From Bacteroidota bacterium (GTDB taxonomy: Bacteria > Bacteroidota > Bacteroidia > B-17B0 > Aurantibacillaceae), in contig JAUXTT010000011.1 of the NCBI GenBank assembly GCA_030684395.1, positions 62,001 to 126,000 of the forward strand: a DNA stretch of 64,000 nucleotides, written 5' to 3'. The position numbers and the translations under genes are program-made. Below are positions 8,632-16,765 of this stretch, one piece after another (position 1 is the first letter of the stretch; each line of letters begins with the position of its first letter). Below the pieces are notes generated by a model. It was not told the origin of the DNA. It saw nothing but the letters and a program-made list of their open reading frames with translations, and did no database searches.

Positions 8632-9219
8632 CTAATTCTTCTTCTCATCCTTCTTTTTTTCGTCATAATTTACATCAACATCACCCAACAAGTGTGGGGC
8701 AGGCTCCTTCGTTTTCTTGGGAGTAAGCGCAGTTGTTTTTGTTTTCGACTTTGTTTTTGTTTTCGGCTTCTTAGTTGTTTTTGGATCCGTGCAAACTTCT
8801 CCTTTCGTTTGTATTTCCGGGTTCTTAACCGTTTTGGTAGTATCTTGCTTAACAGGTGGATTCTCCACTTTTACGCCTACTTTACCTTTTACATGGTCAT
8901 CCTGCGCAGAAAGCTTAGAGCCTCCCATAAACCACGACATAAAAGTAACCGCAATTACAAAAGCCACTTTTCGTGTTAATTTGAACCCTGTAAATCTTTC
9001 AAAAAAAGAATCAAAATTTAAGGCGATCAATTGATCATTATTGAACTTACCACAAGTCGTTCCCTCTCTTGGTTGAGAAAAATAGGACTTTATTTCTTCC
9101 AGCGTTTTTTTACTGAAATCCACAACATCTTTTGTGCAAACCAAGCAAAAAACTCCCTTTTCATTCGGGGTCATTTTGTTCCAGTCTTCGTGACAGGGTT
9201 TTTTAATTGAGATATTCAT
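8632..9219 (-). CDS. Four-cysteine CHxDW/CxxC membrane-anchored protein, paralogue 1
   Basis: A 195-residue protein of unknown function. The start is set at the ATG of MNISIKKPCHEDW, because its tandem paralogue begins identically there and upstream codons are not conserved. The N-terminal domain (about 1-75) has conserved C9-H10, C25-x2-C28 and C56, which suggests a small metal-binding fold. One hydrophobic helix (about 84-104) follows, then a Lys/Thr/Pro-rich tail ending in a LLGDVDVNYD motif. The downstream paralogue keeps the same order. The topology is probably cytoplasmic Cys domain, membrane helix and periplasmic tail. Similar short proteins occur in Bacteroidota, but I know no assigned function. 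Confidence 0.7.
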   Translation of the reverse strand: MNISIKKPCHEDWNKMTPNEKGVFCLVCTKDVVDFSKKTLEEIKSYFSQPREGTTCGKFNNDQLIALNFDSFFERFTGFKLTRKVAFVIAVTFMSWFMGGSKLSAQDDHVKGKVGVKVENPPVKQDTTKTVKNPEIQTKGEVCTDPKTTKKPKTKTKSKTKTTALTPKKTKEPAPHLLGDVDVNYDEKKKDEKKN

Positions 9220-9282
9220 TCGAGAATTTATTAAACAGTGAATTAAATATAAGACAAAATAAGTACAGTCCAAAATTTGATA

Positions 9283-9807
9283 CTACCCGTTTGGAGTTCT
9301 TCTAACGCCTCCCATAATTTTAGGAGGTGTGATCTTATTCTTCGGCTCAACCCTTACATCACCCTTAAGATGTTTTTCGGGTTGATTTGTCCCTTTTATT
9401 GTATCAGTTTTTACTTCTTCGGTTTTAACAGGAGTAACAGTATTTGTTGTTGGAGCTTTGATCTTTCCCATTTTAATATGCTTATCGTCCTGCCCTTTTG
9501 AAGCATTCGGCAATCCCAAAAACAATACTAAAGTCATTGCAGTAATAGTTGCCAGTTTTCTTGAAAGCTTAAAACCAAAGAATTTTTCGATAAATGACTC
9601 CATATTTAATTCCACCAACTGATCTTCGGTAAACCGCCCGCATAATTTTCCCGGTTTAGGTCTCGAAAAATAGTCTTTGATCTCTTCCAGGCTCTTTACA
9701 CTGAAATCTATTACATTTTTAGTGCAAATACCACAAAAAGCGCCTTGTTCGTTTGGTGTCATTTTGCTCCAGTCTTCATGGCAGGGTTTGTTTATTGAGA
9801 TATTCAT
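9283..9807 (-). CDS. Four-cysteine CHxDW/CxxC membrane-anchored protein, paralogue 2
   Basis: A 174-residue paralogue of the adjacent minus-strand gene, 63 bases upstream of it. It keeps MNISINKPCHEDW, the CGIC motif (C25, C28), C56 in KLCGRF, the EEIKDYFS helix and one membrane helix (about 85-105). Its tail is shorter and ends with HLKGDVRVEP. The start is the ATG before NISINKP; an upstream ATG at 9873 is possible but adds non-conserved residues. The DNA around both starts is nearly identical over about 45 bases, so the pair arose by duplication. Function is unknown. Confidence 0.7.
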   Translation of the reverse strand: MNISINKPCHEDWSKMTPNEQGAFCGICTKNVIDFSVKSLEEIKDYFSRPKPGKLCGRFTEDQLVELNMESFIEKFFGFKLSRKLATITAMTLVLFLGLPNASKGQDDKHIKMGKIKAPTTNTVTPVKTEEVKTDTIKGTNQPEKHLKGDVRVEPKNKITPPKIMGGVRRTPNG

Positions 9808-9932
9808 GGCGGTTATTGGTTTTTTTATTGTTTTACTAATGGAATCAATGCTGCTTCGCGGTGATTTTGACATTTAGATGAGGGTATTTGAAAATTTCCA
9901 TAAATAGGGTTAAAAAAAGTCGTAAATCCGCT

Positions 9933-9944
9933 AATCACGTGATT
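9933..9944. promoter_or_regulatory. Palindrome inside promoter of the micro-ORF/tatA unit
   Basis: AATCACGTGATT is a perfect 12-base palindrome centred on CACGTG. It sits six bases upstream of the -7 box at 9950, where a repressor or activator dimer could bind. No regulator can be named. Confidence 0.4.
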
Positions 9945-9949
9945 TTTCG

Positions 9950-9957
9950 TACATTTG
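9950..9957 (+). promoter_or_regulatory. -7 box abutting the micro-ORF start
   Basis: TACATTTG matches TAnnTTTG and ends five bases before the ATG at 9962, again predicting a leaderless or near-leaderless mRNA. The -33 TTG is not evident. Confidence 0.5.
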
Positions 9958-9961
9958 TTGC

Positions 9962-10087
9962 ATGCAAAACGAAAACAATATGTATGAATTCGGAATGTCC
10001 GAAATTGTAGTTATTGCCATCGTCGCTATTGTGTTCATTATTGGTGTTTATACTTTGGTGAAGTTTCTCAAGAGTAAAGATTTTTAA
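9962..10087 (+). CDS. 41-residue single-helix membrane protein upstream of tatA
   Basis: This short ORF encodes a polar start, a FGMSEIVVIAIVAIVFI helix and a basic FLKSKDF end. It ends one base before the tatA ATG, and a promoter box stands just before it, so it looks like a real translated gene coupled to tatA. The helix and the following amphipathic basic tail recall a shortened TatA-like protein, but the FG-K-x-LP hinge of TatA is absent. It could be an auxiliary Tat component, an independent small membrane protein or only a leader peptide. No function is known. Confidence 0.6.
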   Translation: MQNENNMYEFGMSEIVVIAIVAIVFIIGVYTLVKFLKSKDF

Positions 10088-10088
10088 G

Positions 10089-10358
10089 ATGCAGAATGTG
10101 TTTTTGTTTTTAAACCTCGGTGGTGGGGAAGTTTTTTTAGTAGTAGTTGTTATTCTCCTACTATTTGGAGGAAAGGGTGTGCCCAATATTGCAAGAACCT
10201 TAGGAAAAAGTATTCGTGAATTTAAAGACGCAACCAACGGAATTCAACGCGATCTTCAATCTCATGCCCAGGACATCAAAAATGAAATGAATTCGCAAAC
10301 CCGCGAAATTCACGAGCAGGTTCAGGAAGTCAACAAGGAGATCAAAAAGGACCTTTAA
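10089..10358 (+). CDS. tatA: Sec-independent protein translocase TatA family protein
   Basis: An 89-residue TatA/TatB-family protein. It has a short hydrophobic N-terminal helix and the hinge FGGKGVPNIARTLGK, followed by an amphipathic SIREFKDA helix and a polar, charged tail rich in Gln, Glu and Asn. TatA oligomers form the pore-like part of the twin-arginine pathway exporting folded proteins. The tail (coiled-coil-like, about 45-89) is longer than in the shortest TatA forms. No tatC is in the window. A candidate Tat substrate, the LD-carboxypeptidase at 56 kb, is present. It follows a micro-ORF by one base. Confidence 0.85.
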   Translation: MQNVFLFLNLGGGEVFLVVVVILLLFGGKGVPNIARTLGKSIREFKDATNGIQRDLQSHAQDIKNEMNSQTREIHEQVQEVNKEIKKDL

Positions 10359-10431
10359 ACGTCTTCGCTTTTTAACAAATCATTCAACTAAACAGTTTTA
10401 GGCAAAAGATCTTGTCTAATTTGTTATTTAA

Positions 10432-10461
10432 TTGACCTTCGTTTTCATATATTTACTTTTG
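10432..10461 (+). promoter_or_regulatory. Promoter of the GH18/T9SS gene
   Basis: A TTG at 10432-10434, 19 bases of spacer and TACTTTTG at 10454-10461 match the Bacteroidota -33/-7 arrangement. The ATG follows 29 bases after the -7 box. Confidence 0.6.
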
Positions 10462-10490
10462 CGAAAAAAATCAAACAAATCGACATTAGT

Positions 10491-13400
10491 ATGAAGAAAA
10501 TCTATGTGCTGCTTTTTATTTTATCAGGTTTAATTTCATTAGCTCAAACCAAATCTATTCTTCAAGAGCAAGCCGAATTTTATTCAAAATATAATTACAC
10601 CGATGATGCTGATTGGGATGCATTACGTAAGAAAGAAACCGGAATTGCACCAAATTCAACAAACAAAATCAATGGTTCAAATGAAATTCAGGCCTGCACC
10701 CTCAACAAGCGTGTATTTGGCTGGCATCCATATTGGGTTGGAACAGCATACAACAATTATGAATGGAATTTATTAAGTGACCTGTGTTATTTCAGTTATG
10801 ATGCTAGTCCTACAACCGGTAACAACACCAATGGTTCTTTTAACTGGAGTGGCAGTACTGCGGTAACAACAGCTATCAATAATGGAACAGATGTTCATTT
10901 TTGTGTTACCTTATTTAGTAGTCACGCTACTTTTTTTGCAAGTTCAAGTGCTAAACAAACACTCATCACCAATATCATTAACTTACTAAACTCACGTGGT
11001 GGTAAAGGTGTAAATATTGATTTTGAAGGAATGGGCGCATCACACAAAGCTCCATTTACTGCGTTTATGCAAGACTTAAGTACACAATTACATGCCGCTA
11101 ATCCTAATTATGAATTAAGTTTTTGTTTGTATGCAGTTGACTGGAGCGCAGTGTTTGATATTGCTGCTTTAGATCCTTACGTTGATATGTATACTATCAT
11201 GGGTTACGATTATTATTACAGTGGAAGCAGCACAGCAGGTCCTGAATCACCATTATATAATTTCCAGACAGGTTACAACTATACTCTTACAAAATCAATT
11301 ACCTATTATTTAAATAAAGGCGCTACTCCATCCAAAGTTCTTTTAGGTTTACCATGGTATGGTCGTGAATGGGAAACAGCAGGAAGTACAGCTCCTTCTT
11401 CAACAACAGGTGGTTTCACTTCTTCAAGAACTTTATCTTATGTAAAAAACAATTCAGGAACCTATTCTGCCGCAAACAAACATTGGGATGCAAATGCATT
11501 TAATCCTTATTTTAGTTATCAAAGCGGTGGAAACTGGCGCCAGTGCTGGATCGACGACGCATACAGTATGCGCAAAAAATTTGATATGGTGAACCAACGC
11601 GGTATTGGTGGAATTGGAATTTGGGCATTGGGCTACGATGATGGTTATATGGACTATTGGAACGCTATTCAGGATAAATTTACAGATTGCGCTACTACAC
11701 CTTGTTCAGATACTATTTATGACATGGGAGGCCCTGGAAGGAATTATTACGATAATGAAAAATACACTTACACCATTCAACCTACAGGTTCTTCCAATGT
11801 GTCATTAACCTTTTCACAATTTGATATAGAATTAAATTACGATACACTTTGGCTGTATAACGGACTAACAACTGCTTCACCTTTAATTGGTGCTTACACA
11901 GGAACAAACAGCCCCGGAACAGTTACTTCTACCAACGGAGGAATTACTTTAAAATTTAAATCAGATAACGGAACCGTGAACCCGGGATTTACAGCCATAT
12001 ACAATTGCATTACTTCCAGCCCTGATATTGTTGCTCCTACAACTCAGGTAAACGTTCCTGCTACATGGCTTACACAAAATTTCAATGCTACTTTTACTGA
12101 TGCAGATGATGTAACAGGCAGTGGTATTGAAAAAAGTTTTTACCAGGTTTTAGAAAATACCGGCACAGAGTGGAGAGCCAATAATTCGAATGGATTTTTT
12201 AGCGATAATTTCGACAGCATCATTCACCCAGACTGGACTAACTTTGCAGGCACCTGGGCAATAAATAGCGGTTACTTAAAACAAAGTGATGAAGCCAATT
12301 CAAATACCAACATTTGGGCAGCATGCAATCAAACCTTAAGCAACCGATATTTATATAACTGGCAGGGAAAAATGGAAGGGGTAGGAACAAACAGAAGAGC
12401 AGGTTTCCATTTCTTTTGTGATAATGCAGCAATGACTAATCGTAACAACTCTTATTTTGTTTGGTTCAGATTAGATCAATCAAGCATAGAATTATACAAA
12501 GTAACGAATGATGTATTTTCGCTTGTAAATTCTTCTCCCTACACTTATACAGCAAACACTTTTTATGATTTTACTGTGAGCTTTGACCGCATTACCGGAA
12601 ATGTGCAGATCTGGATCAACAATGTACTTTCTTCTTCGTGGCAAGATACAGCGCCGCACACAGCAGGTAATCATATTTCTTTTAGAAGCGGAAATTGTAT
12701 TTACACTGTTAATAATTTAAAAATTTACAGAAGCCGCGTTTCGAATGCTGCAACAACTATTACTGTTGGCTCGGCTGCAACAAATGATATTCGTTACCAA
12801 AACGCTGATCCTTCCACTCCCTCGGGAAGAATAAAATCTATTAATAAAGATGTGGCAAATAATTTATCTGCAATTTCTTCGCAGGATGTAAATATTGACT
12901 GGACCCCACCTACTACACCGGTAACAGTTAATGACGGAACAACAGGAGATATTGACACCACTTACGTAGGAAATCAATTAAAAACAAATTATAGCAGTTC
13001 TACAGATCCAAACTCCGGAGTAACAGCTTATTTTTATGCAGCAGGTACAACACCCGGAGCACAGGATATAGTTCCATGGACCAATAACGGAACTAATCTT
13101 TCAATAACAGAAGCAGGTTTATCGCTCATTAATGGCCAGCATTATTATTTCACAGTAAAATCAATAAACGCTGCGGGCTTAATGAGCGACACTACTATCA
13201 GCGATGGAGTAATTTACCTGAACACCATTGGACTTTCGGATATTACATTTAACGAAGCAATCACCATTTATCCAAACCCTGCAAAAGATTTTATTCTATT
13301 AAGCATTATCTCTGATGAAAATACAGAAATGACTTATTCATTAATAGATGCTTTAGGGAAAACAATTATTGCAGGCACTTCGGTAAAGTTGAACAAAGGA

Positions 13401-13511
13401 ATCACGAATGTGAAGATCGATCTGAATGCTTCTATTAGTAAAGGTGTTTATTTTATTCAGATGCTGAGTGGTGGAAGCGTTGTTACCAAGAAAGTTGTTG
13501 TGGAGAATTAA
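10491..13511 (+). CDS. Secreted GH18-type glycosidase with CUB and T9SS sorting domains
   Basis: A 1006-residue secreted protein with a signal peptide (about 1-19). A GH18 barrel (about 72-400) has GVNIDFEG at 173-180. The acid/base Glu179 and Asp177 are present and an Asn replaces the middle Asp, as in the YaaH/SleL-like subgroup. A CUB-like domain (about 405-505), a lectin-like beta-sandwich (about 560-740) and a repeat domain follow. The end is a T9SS sorting domain with IYPNPAKD and a GVYFIQ...KKVVVEN finish. It is likely exported by Sec, then passed to the surface or medium by T9SS, where it attacks N-acetylglucosamine polymers such as chitin or peptidoglycan. An intrinsic terminator follows. 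Confidence 0.88.
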   Translation: MKKIYVLLFILSGLISLAQTKSILQEQAEFYSKYNYTDDADWDALRKKETGIAPNSTNKINGSNEIQACTLNKRVFGWHPYWVGTAYNNYEWNLLSDLCYFSYDASPTTGNNTNGSFNWSGSTAVTTAINNGTDVHFCVTLFSSHATFFASSSAKQTLITNIINLLNSRGGKGVNIDFEGMGASHKAPFTAFMQDLSTQLHAANPNYELSFCLYAVDWSAVFDIAALDPYVDMYTIMGYDYYYSGSSTAGPESPLYNFQTGYNYTLTKSITYYLNKGATPSKVLLGLPWYGREWETAGSTAPSSTTGGFTSSRTLSYVKNNSGTYSAANKHWDANAFNPYFSYQSGGNWRQCWIDDAYSMRKKFDMVNQRGIGGIGIWALGYDDGYMDYWNAIQDKFTDCATTPCSDTIYDMGGPGRNYYDNEKYTYTIQPTGSSNVSLTFSQFDIELNYDTLWLYNGLTTASPLIGAYTGTNSPGTVTSTNGGITLKFKSDNGTVNPGFTAIYNCITSSPDIVAPTTQVNVPATWLTQNFNATFTDADDVTGSGIEKSFYQVLENTGTEWRANNSNGFFSDNFDSIIHPDWTNFAGTWAINSGYLKQSDEANSNTNIWAACNQTLSNRYLYNWQGKMEGVGTNRRAGFHFFCDNAAMTNRNNSYFVWFRLDQSSIELYKVTNDVFSLVNSSPYTYTANTFYDFTVSFDRITGNVQIWINNVLSSSWQDTAPHTAGNHISFRSGNCIYTVNNLKIYRSRVSNAATTITVGSAATNDIRYQNADPSTPSGRIKSINKDVANNLSAISSQDVNIDWTPPTTPVTVNDGTTGDIDTTYVGNQLKTNYSSSTDPNSGVTAYFYAAGTTPGAQDIVPWTNNGTNLSITEAGLSLINGQHYYFTVKSINAAGLMSDTTISDGVIYLNTIGLSDITFNEAITIYPNPAKDFILLSIISDENTEMTYSLIDALGKTIIAGTSVKLNKGITNVKIDLNASISKGVYFIQMLSGGSVVTKKVVVEN

Positions 13512-13537
13512 CACTCTTTATAGTGTTGAATTTTTTT
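13510..13537 (+). terminator. Intrinsic terminator of the GH18 gene
   Basis: AACACT and AGTGTT form a 6-bp stem with a CTTTAT loop, then GAA and seven T. The stem begins within the stop codon. It lies in the 34-base convergent gap. Confidence 0.7.
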
Positions 13538-13545
13538 ACACGCTG

Positions 13546-14496
13546 TTATGCCCAGTTTCTGTTTTCTACTTTTAGTTTATGCGCCGAAACGAGGTTAGTC
13601 ATTTCTTTTGTAAATTTGTCAAGTGAATTTACGGACTCTTTCATATAGCCCGTGATTCTTTTCAGTTCTTTTTCGTCCATTAATTCATCGTCAAGAAGAT
13701 TGGAAATACCAAGGATATTAGCAACTGGTTGTCGAACTTTATGCGAAAGAGCAAATAGAATATCTTCAAGGTGATTAATATTTAATTGCCAATTTGTAAT
13801 ATCAGTTACAGAAGCAATCTTTTTGGACGGTTTTCCTGTTTTGCCACGAATTATAAATGCTCTTTCAGCAAAATAATGGACATTGTTGTTTCTTCCTAAA
13901 AACCTATATTCCGCTGACCAATAAGTCCCTTCCCCTTCTAGAAACTCTGTAATGCTTTTAAGTACCTTGTCGAGGTCTTCCGGGTGAATAAATTTTATCC
14001 AGCTATCAAATCCTAATAAATTGTTTTCATTTTCTGCGCCAATTAATTCATAATATATTTGGTTCCACCATACAGAATTATTATTAATATCCCATTCATA
14101 GATAATTTCCTTTGAAGCATTTGTGGCATAATTAAAACGGTCAATTGATTCTACTAAATCAGTAATGTTTTTTACGATTAGTCCTAAACCGCCATCCACC
14201 TTAAATGCTCTAATTCGAAAATGTAGATTTCCAATGCTGGGATGGGGTTGCATATCATTTATTATTATAGCATTCCCGGTTCGGATAACTTCCTTGTACA
14301 GTTCATATCTTCCATTTGCTTTCAAATCAGGAGAAATTTCACATAAATTTTTTCCAATTAAATCTTCCCGTTCGCAGCGGAATAATTTTAGAAACGCCTC
14401 ATTAACATCAATACAATTTAAATCTTTGTCGTAAATTGAAAGAAATAATTCAGCCTCTTGAAAGAAATGTGATCGTAATTTGTCTAAATGTTTCAT
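13546..14496 (-). CDS. PAS-PAS-H-box protein lacking a kinase ATPase domain
   Basis: A 316-residue cytoplasmic protein with two PAS domains (about 12-115 and 125-235). The second includes a FIHPEDLDKVLKSI block typical of PAS_3. A histidine-kinase-like dimerisation segment follows, with SHKVRQPVANILG (His252) and two predicted helices. It stops there: no N, G1 or G2 box of a HATPase domain follows. The usual H-box E/D after His is Lys here. It could be a sensor that pairs with another kinase, a dominant dimerisation partner, or a remnant of a full kinase. No response regulator is adjacent. Confidence 0.75.
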   Translation of the reverse strand: MKHLDKLRSHFFQEAELFLSIYDKDLNCIDVNEAFLKLFRCEREDLIGKNLCEISPDLKANGRYELYKEVIRTGNAIIINDMQPHPSIGNLHFRIRAFKVDGGLGLIVKNITDLVESIDRFNYATNASKEIIYEWDINNNSVWWNQIYYELIGAENENNLLGFDSWIKFIHPEDLDKVLKSITEFLEGEGTYWSAEYRFLGRNNNVHYFAERAFIIRGKTGKPSKKIASVTDITNWQLNINHLEDILFALSHKVRQPVANILGISNLLDDELMDEKELKRITGYMKESVNSLDKFTKEMTNLVSAHKLKVENRNWA

Positions 14497-14658
14497 AATT
14501 CTTGATCTGTATTAAAATTGGGTATTACATTTTCAGGCTTAGCGAAGGTGGCGATTACGATGCACAAAACTGTCTGCCACCAATGAACTTGATACAAAGT
14601 ACAAATGATCATTTAACCACTGAACCACCACTTTTGGTTGGGGACTGGCGTTCTTTCC

Positions 14659-14976
14659 TTATCTAGCAAATGCTTGAATTTCATCTATTCGTCCTTCTTT
14701 AAATGCTCGTTGTACAATATCGTAATCTAGCAGTCTATTAAAGAACAGGGAAGAATAGTTACGTTGTATAAGAGTGCCATTAAATAAATAGTGTTCTAAG
14801 CGCTTAATACCATTCGGGTTTTCTACAAGACTTAGAGCATAGTCAACATACCGTGTCATTGCCAAAGAAGAGTCATTCGTTAAATGACTCATAATGTAGT
14901 CCACATCTAATTCACTTCCATGTTCAGCTTTTTCAATCAATTCTCTTAATTTTCCCGTAAACTTGTAACTTGTCAT
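14659..14976 (-). CDS. Conserved-looking hypothetical protein
   Basis: A 105-residue soluble, helix-rich protein starting MTSYKFTGKLRELIEKA, with EHYLFNGTLIQRNYSSLFFNR and a VQRAFKEGRIDEIQAFAR end. The ATG at 14976 is preferred over a TTG at 15036 that would add 20 unconvincing residues. I do not recognise the family. It sits alone between a PAS protein and the DUF1573 operon, with gaps of 162 and about 190 bases. The flanks carry no obvious promoter box. It may be a transferred or decaying gene; the sequence is well formed but unplaced. Confidence 0.5.
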   Translation of the reverse strand: MTSYKFTGKLRELIEKAEHGSELDVDYIMSHLTNDSSLAMTRYVDYALSLVENPNGIKRLEHYLFNGTLIQRNYSSLFFNRLLDYDIVQRAFKEGRIDEIQAFAR

Positions 14977-15115
14977 TTTGTGATTTTCGGTTGTCCTTAC
15001 ACTTGCCCCTAACTCATCTCTAAGCAAAGGTTCCAATTATAAGCATTTGTTCGCCGCAACGAAGCAATTACAATTGATTTTCCACCCGCTCAGAACAAAT
15101 ATAAATCATTCCCAC

Positions 15116-15145
15116 AAAAAAACCGAACCCTCGCGGATTCGGTTT
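15116..15145 (-). terminator. Intrinsic terminator of the DUF1573 pair
   Basis: AAACCGAA and TTCGGTTT pair over 8 bp around a GC-rich loop. Read on the minus strand it ends in a seven-T run. It lies about 20 bases after the stop of the second DUF1573 gene. Confidence 0.85.
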
Positions 15146-15167
15146 CTTCAAAACCTGAAAACTGAAA

Positions 15168-15617
15168 TTATTTAGGAGATACAGTTGATGTTGGAGTTGT
15201 TGGAGCAACCGGAGCAGGTTTAACTTCACCTTTAATAGTTAACACAACTGAAGGGTTTTTAGCGTTCGACATTACAGTAATTTTCTTATCGAATTTACCT
15301 ACACGTTTGCTATCGTATTTTACTTTAAAGCTTGCTGTTTTACCCGGAGCGATAGGCTCTTTTGGCCAACCATCAACGTTTGTACAACCACACTGGGTTT
15401 GAACGTTTGATAAGATCAATGGAGATTTACCTGTGTTCTTGAATTTATATTCTCTTAAAGTATTTCCATCATATTCTAATACACCATAATCAATAACTTC
15501 GGCATCAAATTTAATATCCGGAGCGTTTGGGTCGATGTTTGGAGTTGCTACTTCTTGAGCGTTGCTTAACATTACGAAGCAAAATACTAATGATAGGGTT
15601 GCAATTACTTTTTTCAT
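15168..15617 (-). CDS. Secreted DUF1573 protein, copy 2
   Basis: A 149-residue protein with a signal peptide (about 1-20, ending SNAQ). A DUF1573 (HYDIN/ASPM-like immunoglobulin fold) domain contains DYGVLEYDG, TQCGCTNVDGWPKEPI and VKYDSKRVGKFDKKI. It ends in a Pro/Thr/Val-rich tail. DUF1573 proteins are abundant and mostly uncharacterised periplasmic or surface proteins of Bacteroidota. The gene follows its paralogue by 48 bases and a strong terminator comes after it, so the two form an operon. Confidence 0.85.
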   Translation of the reverse strand: MKKVIATLSLVFCFVMLSNAQEVATPNIDPNAPDIKFDAEVIDYGVLEYDGNTLREYKFKNTGKSPLILSNVQTQCGCTNVDGWPKEPIAPGKTASFKVKYDSKRVGKFDKKITVMSNAKNPSVVLTIKGEVKPAPVAPTTPTSTVSPK

Positions 15618-15665
15618 TTTCTAATAGTTTTAATTTTAATGTTTATTTATCAATTACTATGCCAA

Positions 15666-16151
15666 TTATTTTTCGAAAGGAGCACCTGTTGTTGTTTTTT
15701 GAGAAGGAAATGGTTCTTCAATCGGAGCAGCTTCTACATTACCTTTTATCTGAAGAGTTATAGTCCCAGATTTAGCGTTTGAGTTTACTGTTACACTTTT
15801 ACTGATAGCTCCAACACGCTTGGTATCGTAATGAACTTTAATTACACCTTTTTTACCAGGTAAAATTGGTTCTTTAGGACAAGACGGAACTGTACACCCG
15901 CAGCTTCCCTGACAATTACTGATGATTAGAGGTTCTTTTCCGGTATTGGTATATAAAAATTCACAATCACCATTTCCGCCCTGCTTGATAGTACCGTAAT
16001 CGTGGATCAGTTTTTCAAATTTAATATCGGCGTTACTTACCGGAGTTGCGTTGTTTGTTGGTGGAGTTACTGTTGTTACAGGTTTTTTATCCTGTGCATT
16101 AGCAGAAAACAGTGCTAAAGCTATTCCTAATGTTAATACTAGTTTCTTCAT
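15666..16151 (-). CDS. Secreted DUF1573 protein, copy 1
   Basis: A 161-residue paralogue of the downstream DUF1573 gene. It has a signal peptide (MKKLVLTLGIALALFSANAQ) and a domain containing HDYGTIKQGGNGD, SCGCTVPSCPKEPI and VHYDTKRVGAISK. It has more cysteines than its partner (CQGSCGC and PSC), which could form disulphides in the periplasm. It is first in the two-gene operon. An imperfect -7 box (TATTTTTA) precedes it on the minus strand. Its role is unknown. Confidence 0.85.
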   Translation of the reverse strand: MKKLVLTLGIALALFSANAQDKKPVTTVTPPTNNATPVSNADIKFEKLIHDYGTIKQGGNGDCEFLYTNTGKEPLIISNCQGSCGCTVPSCPKEPILPGKKGVIKVHYDTKRVGAISKSVTVNSNAKSGTITLQIKGNVEAAPIEEPFPSQKTTTGAPFEK

Positions 16152-16241
16152 TTTTATTCAATTTTTTGTTTAAAAATACTACTAAAATCGTGCCACTCTA
16201 CCTTATTTCGGCTTTTTTTGTTCCTATCCTGAAAATTTAAC

Positions 16242-16733
16242 TTAAATGGTCTGAATTCCATGCATTTTTGCCAGTAAAGCCAGGTGACCAATATGAGTTC
16301 CCTCATGGCGCAAATGGTGATGAATGGCTAATCTTTGAGAGTTCCCATTCTTAAATTTAAGGTTAATATGATTGGGTTCATCAAACTGCTCTTCTTTCAT
16401 GCTTCTTACCTGATGCATTGCCAGGGTGTGAATGTTTTCAAAGGCCGACAATATATCTTCCCTGTTTGGGTATAAATTTATGGGAGCGGGCTCACTTCCT
16501 ATTTTAAAAAGCTCTAACCATTTAATATTTACACTATTATTTCCGGTTGAAACCAAAACTAAAAAATTCTCTGCCCAAGCCATGTGTGCAAGGTTCCACG
16601 CCACCGAATTAATGCGTGCACCGTTCACGTCAAATTGCTTAAACCAATCTGCTTCACTCAGCTTATCAAGATAAAAATAAGCCAATACTCTGGTATTATT
16701 GAGTAATCCGGTAAGGTATTCTGCTTCATTCAT
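16242..16733 (-). CDS. DinB-family metal-binding protein
   Basis: A 163-residue four-helix DinB/YfiT-like protein. The putative metal ligands are a histidine in WNLAHMAWAENF and two in the HHHLRHEGTHIGHL segment near the C-terminus. The ATG at 16733 is used; an upstream TTG at 16739 would add two residues. Family members include thiol-dependent S-transferases, but most have no known substrate. It is a single gene between the DUF1573 operon and a DCC-family gene. Confidence 0.8.
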   Translation of the reverse strand: MNEAEYLTGLLNNTRVLAYFYLDKLSEADWFKQFDVNGARINSVAWNLAHMAWAENFLVLVSTGNNSVNIKWLELFKIGSEPAPINLYPNREDILSAFENIHTLAMHQVRSMKEEQFDEPNHINLKFKNGNSQRLAIHHHLRHEGTHIGHLALLAKMHGIQTI

Positions 16734-16765
16734 GATCAATAAGTTTGGCCAAATATCGAAATAAA

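Noticed and set aside
8692-9034. Two plus-strand open frames opposite the four-cysteine gene
   Set aside because: They are antisense shadows of a low-complexity Lys/Thr-rich tail, with biased Phe/Val/Cys composition.
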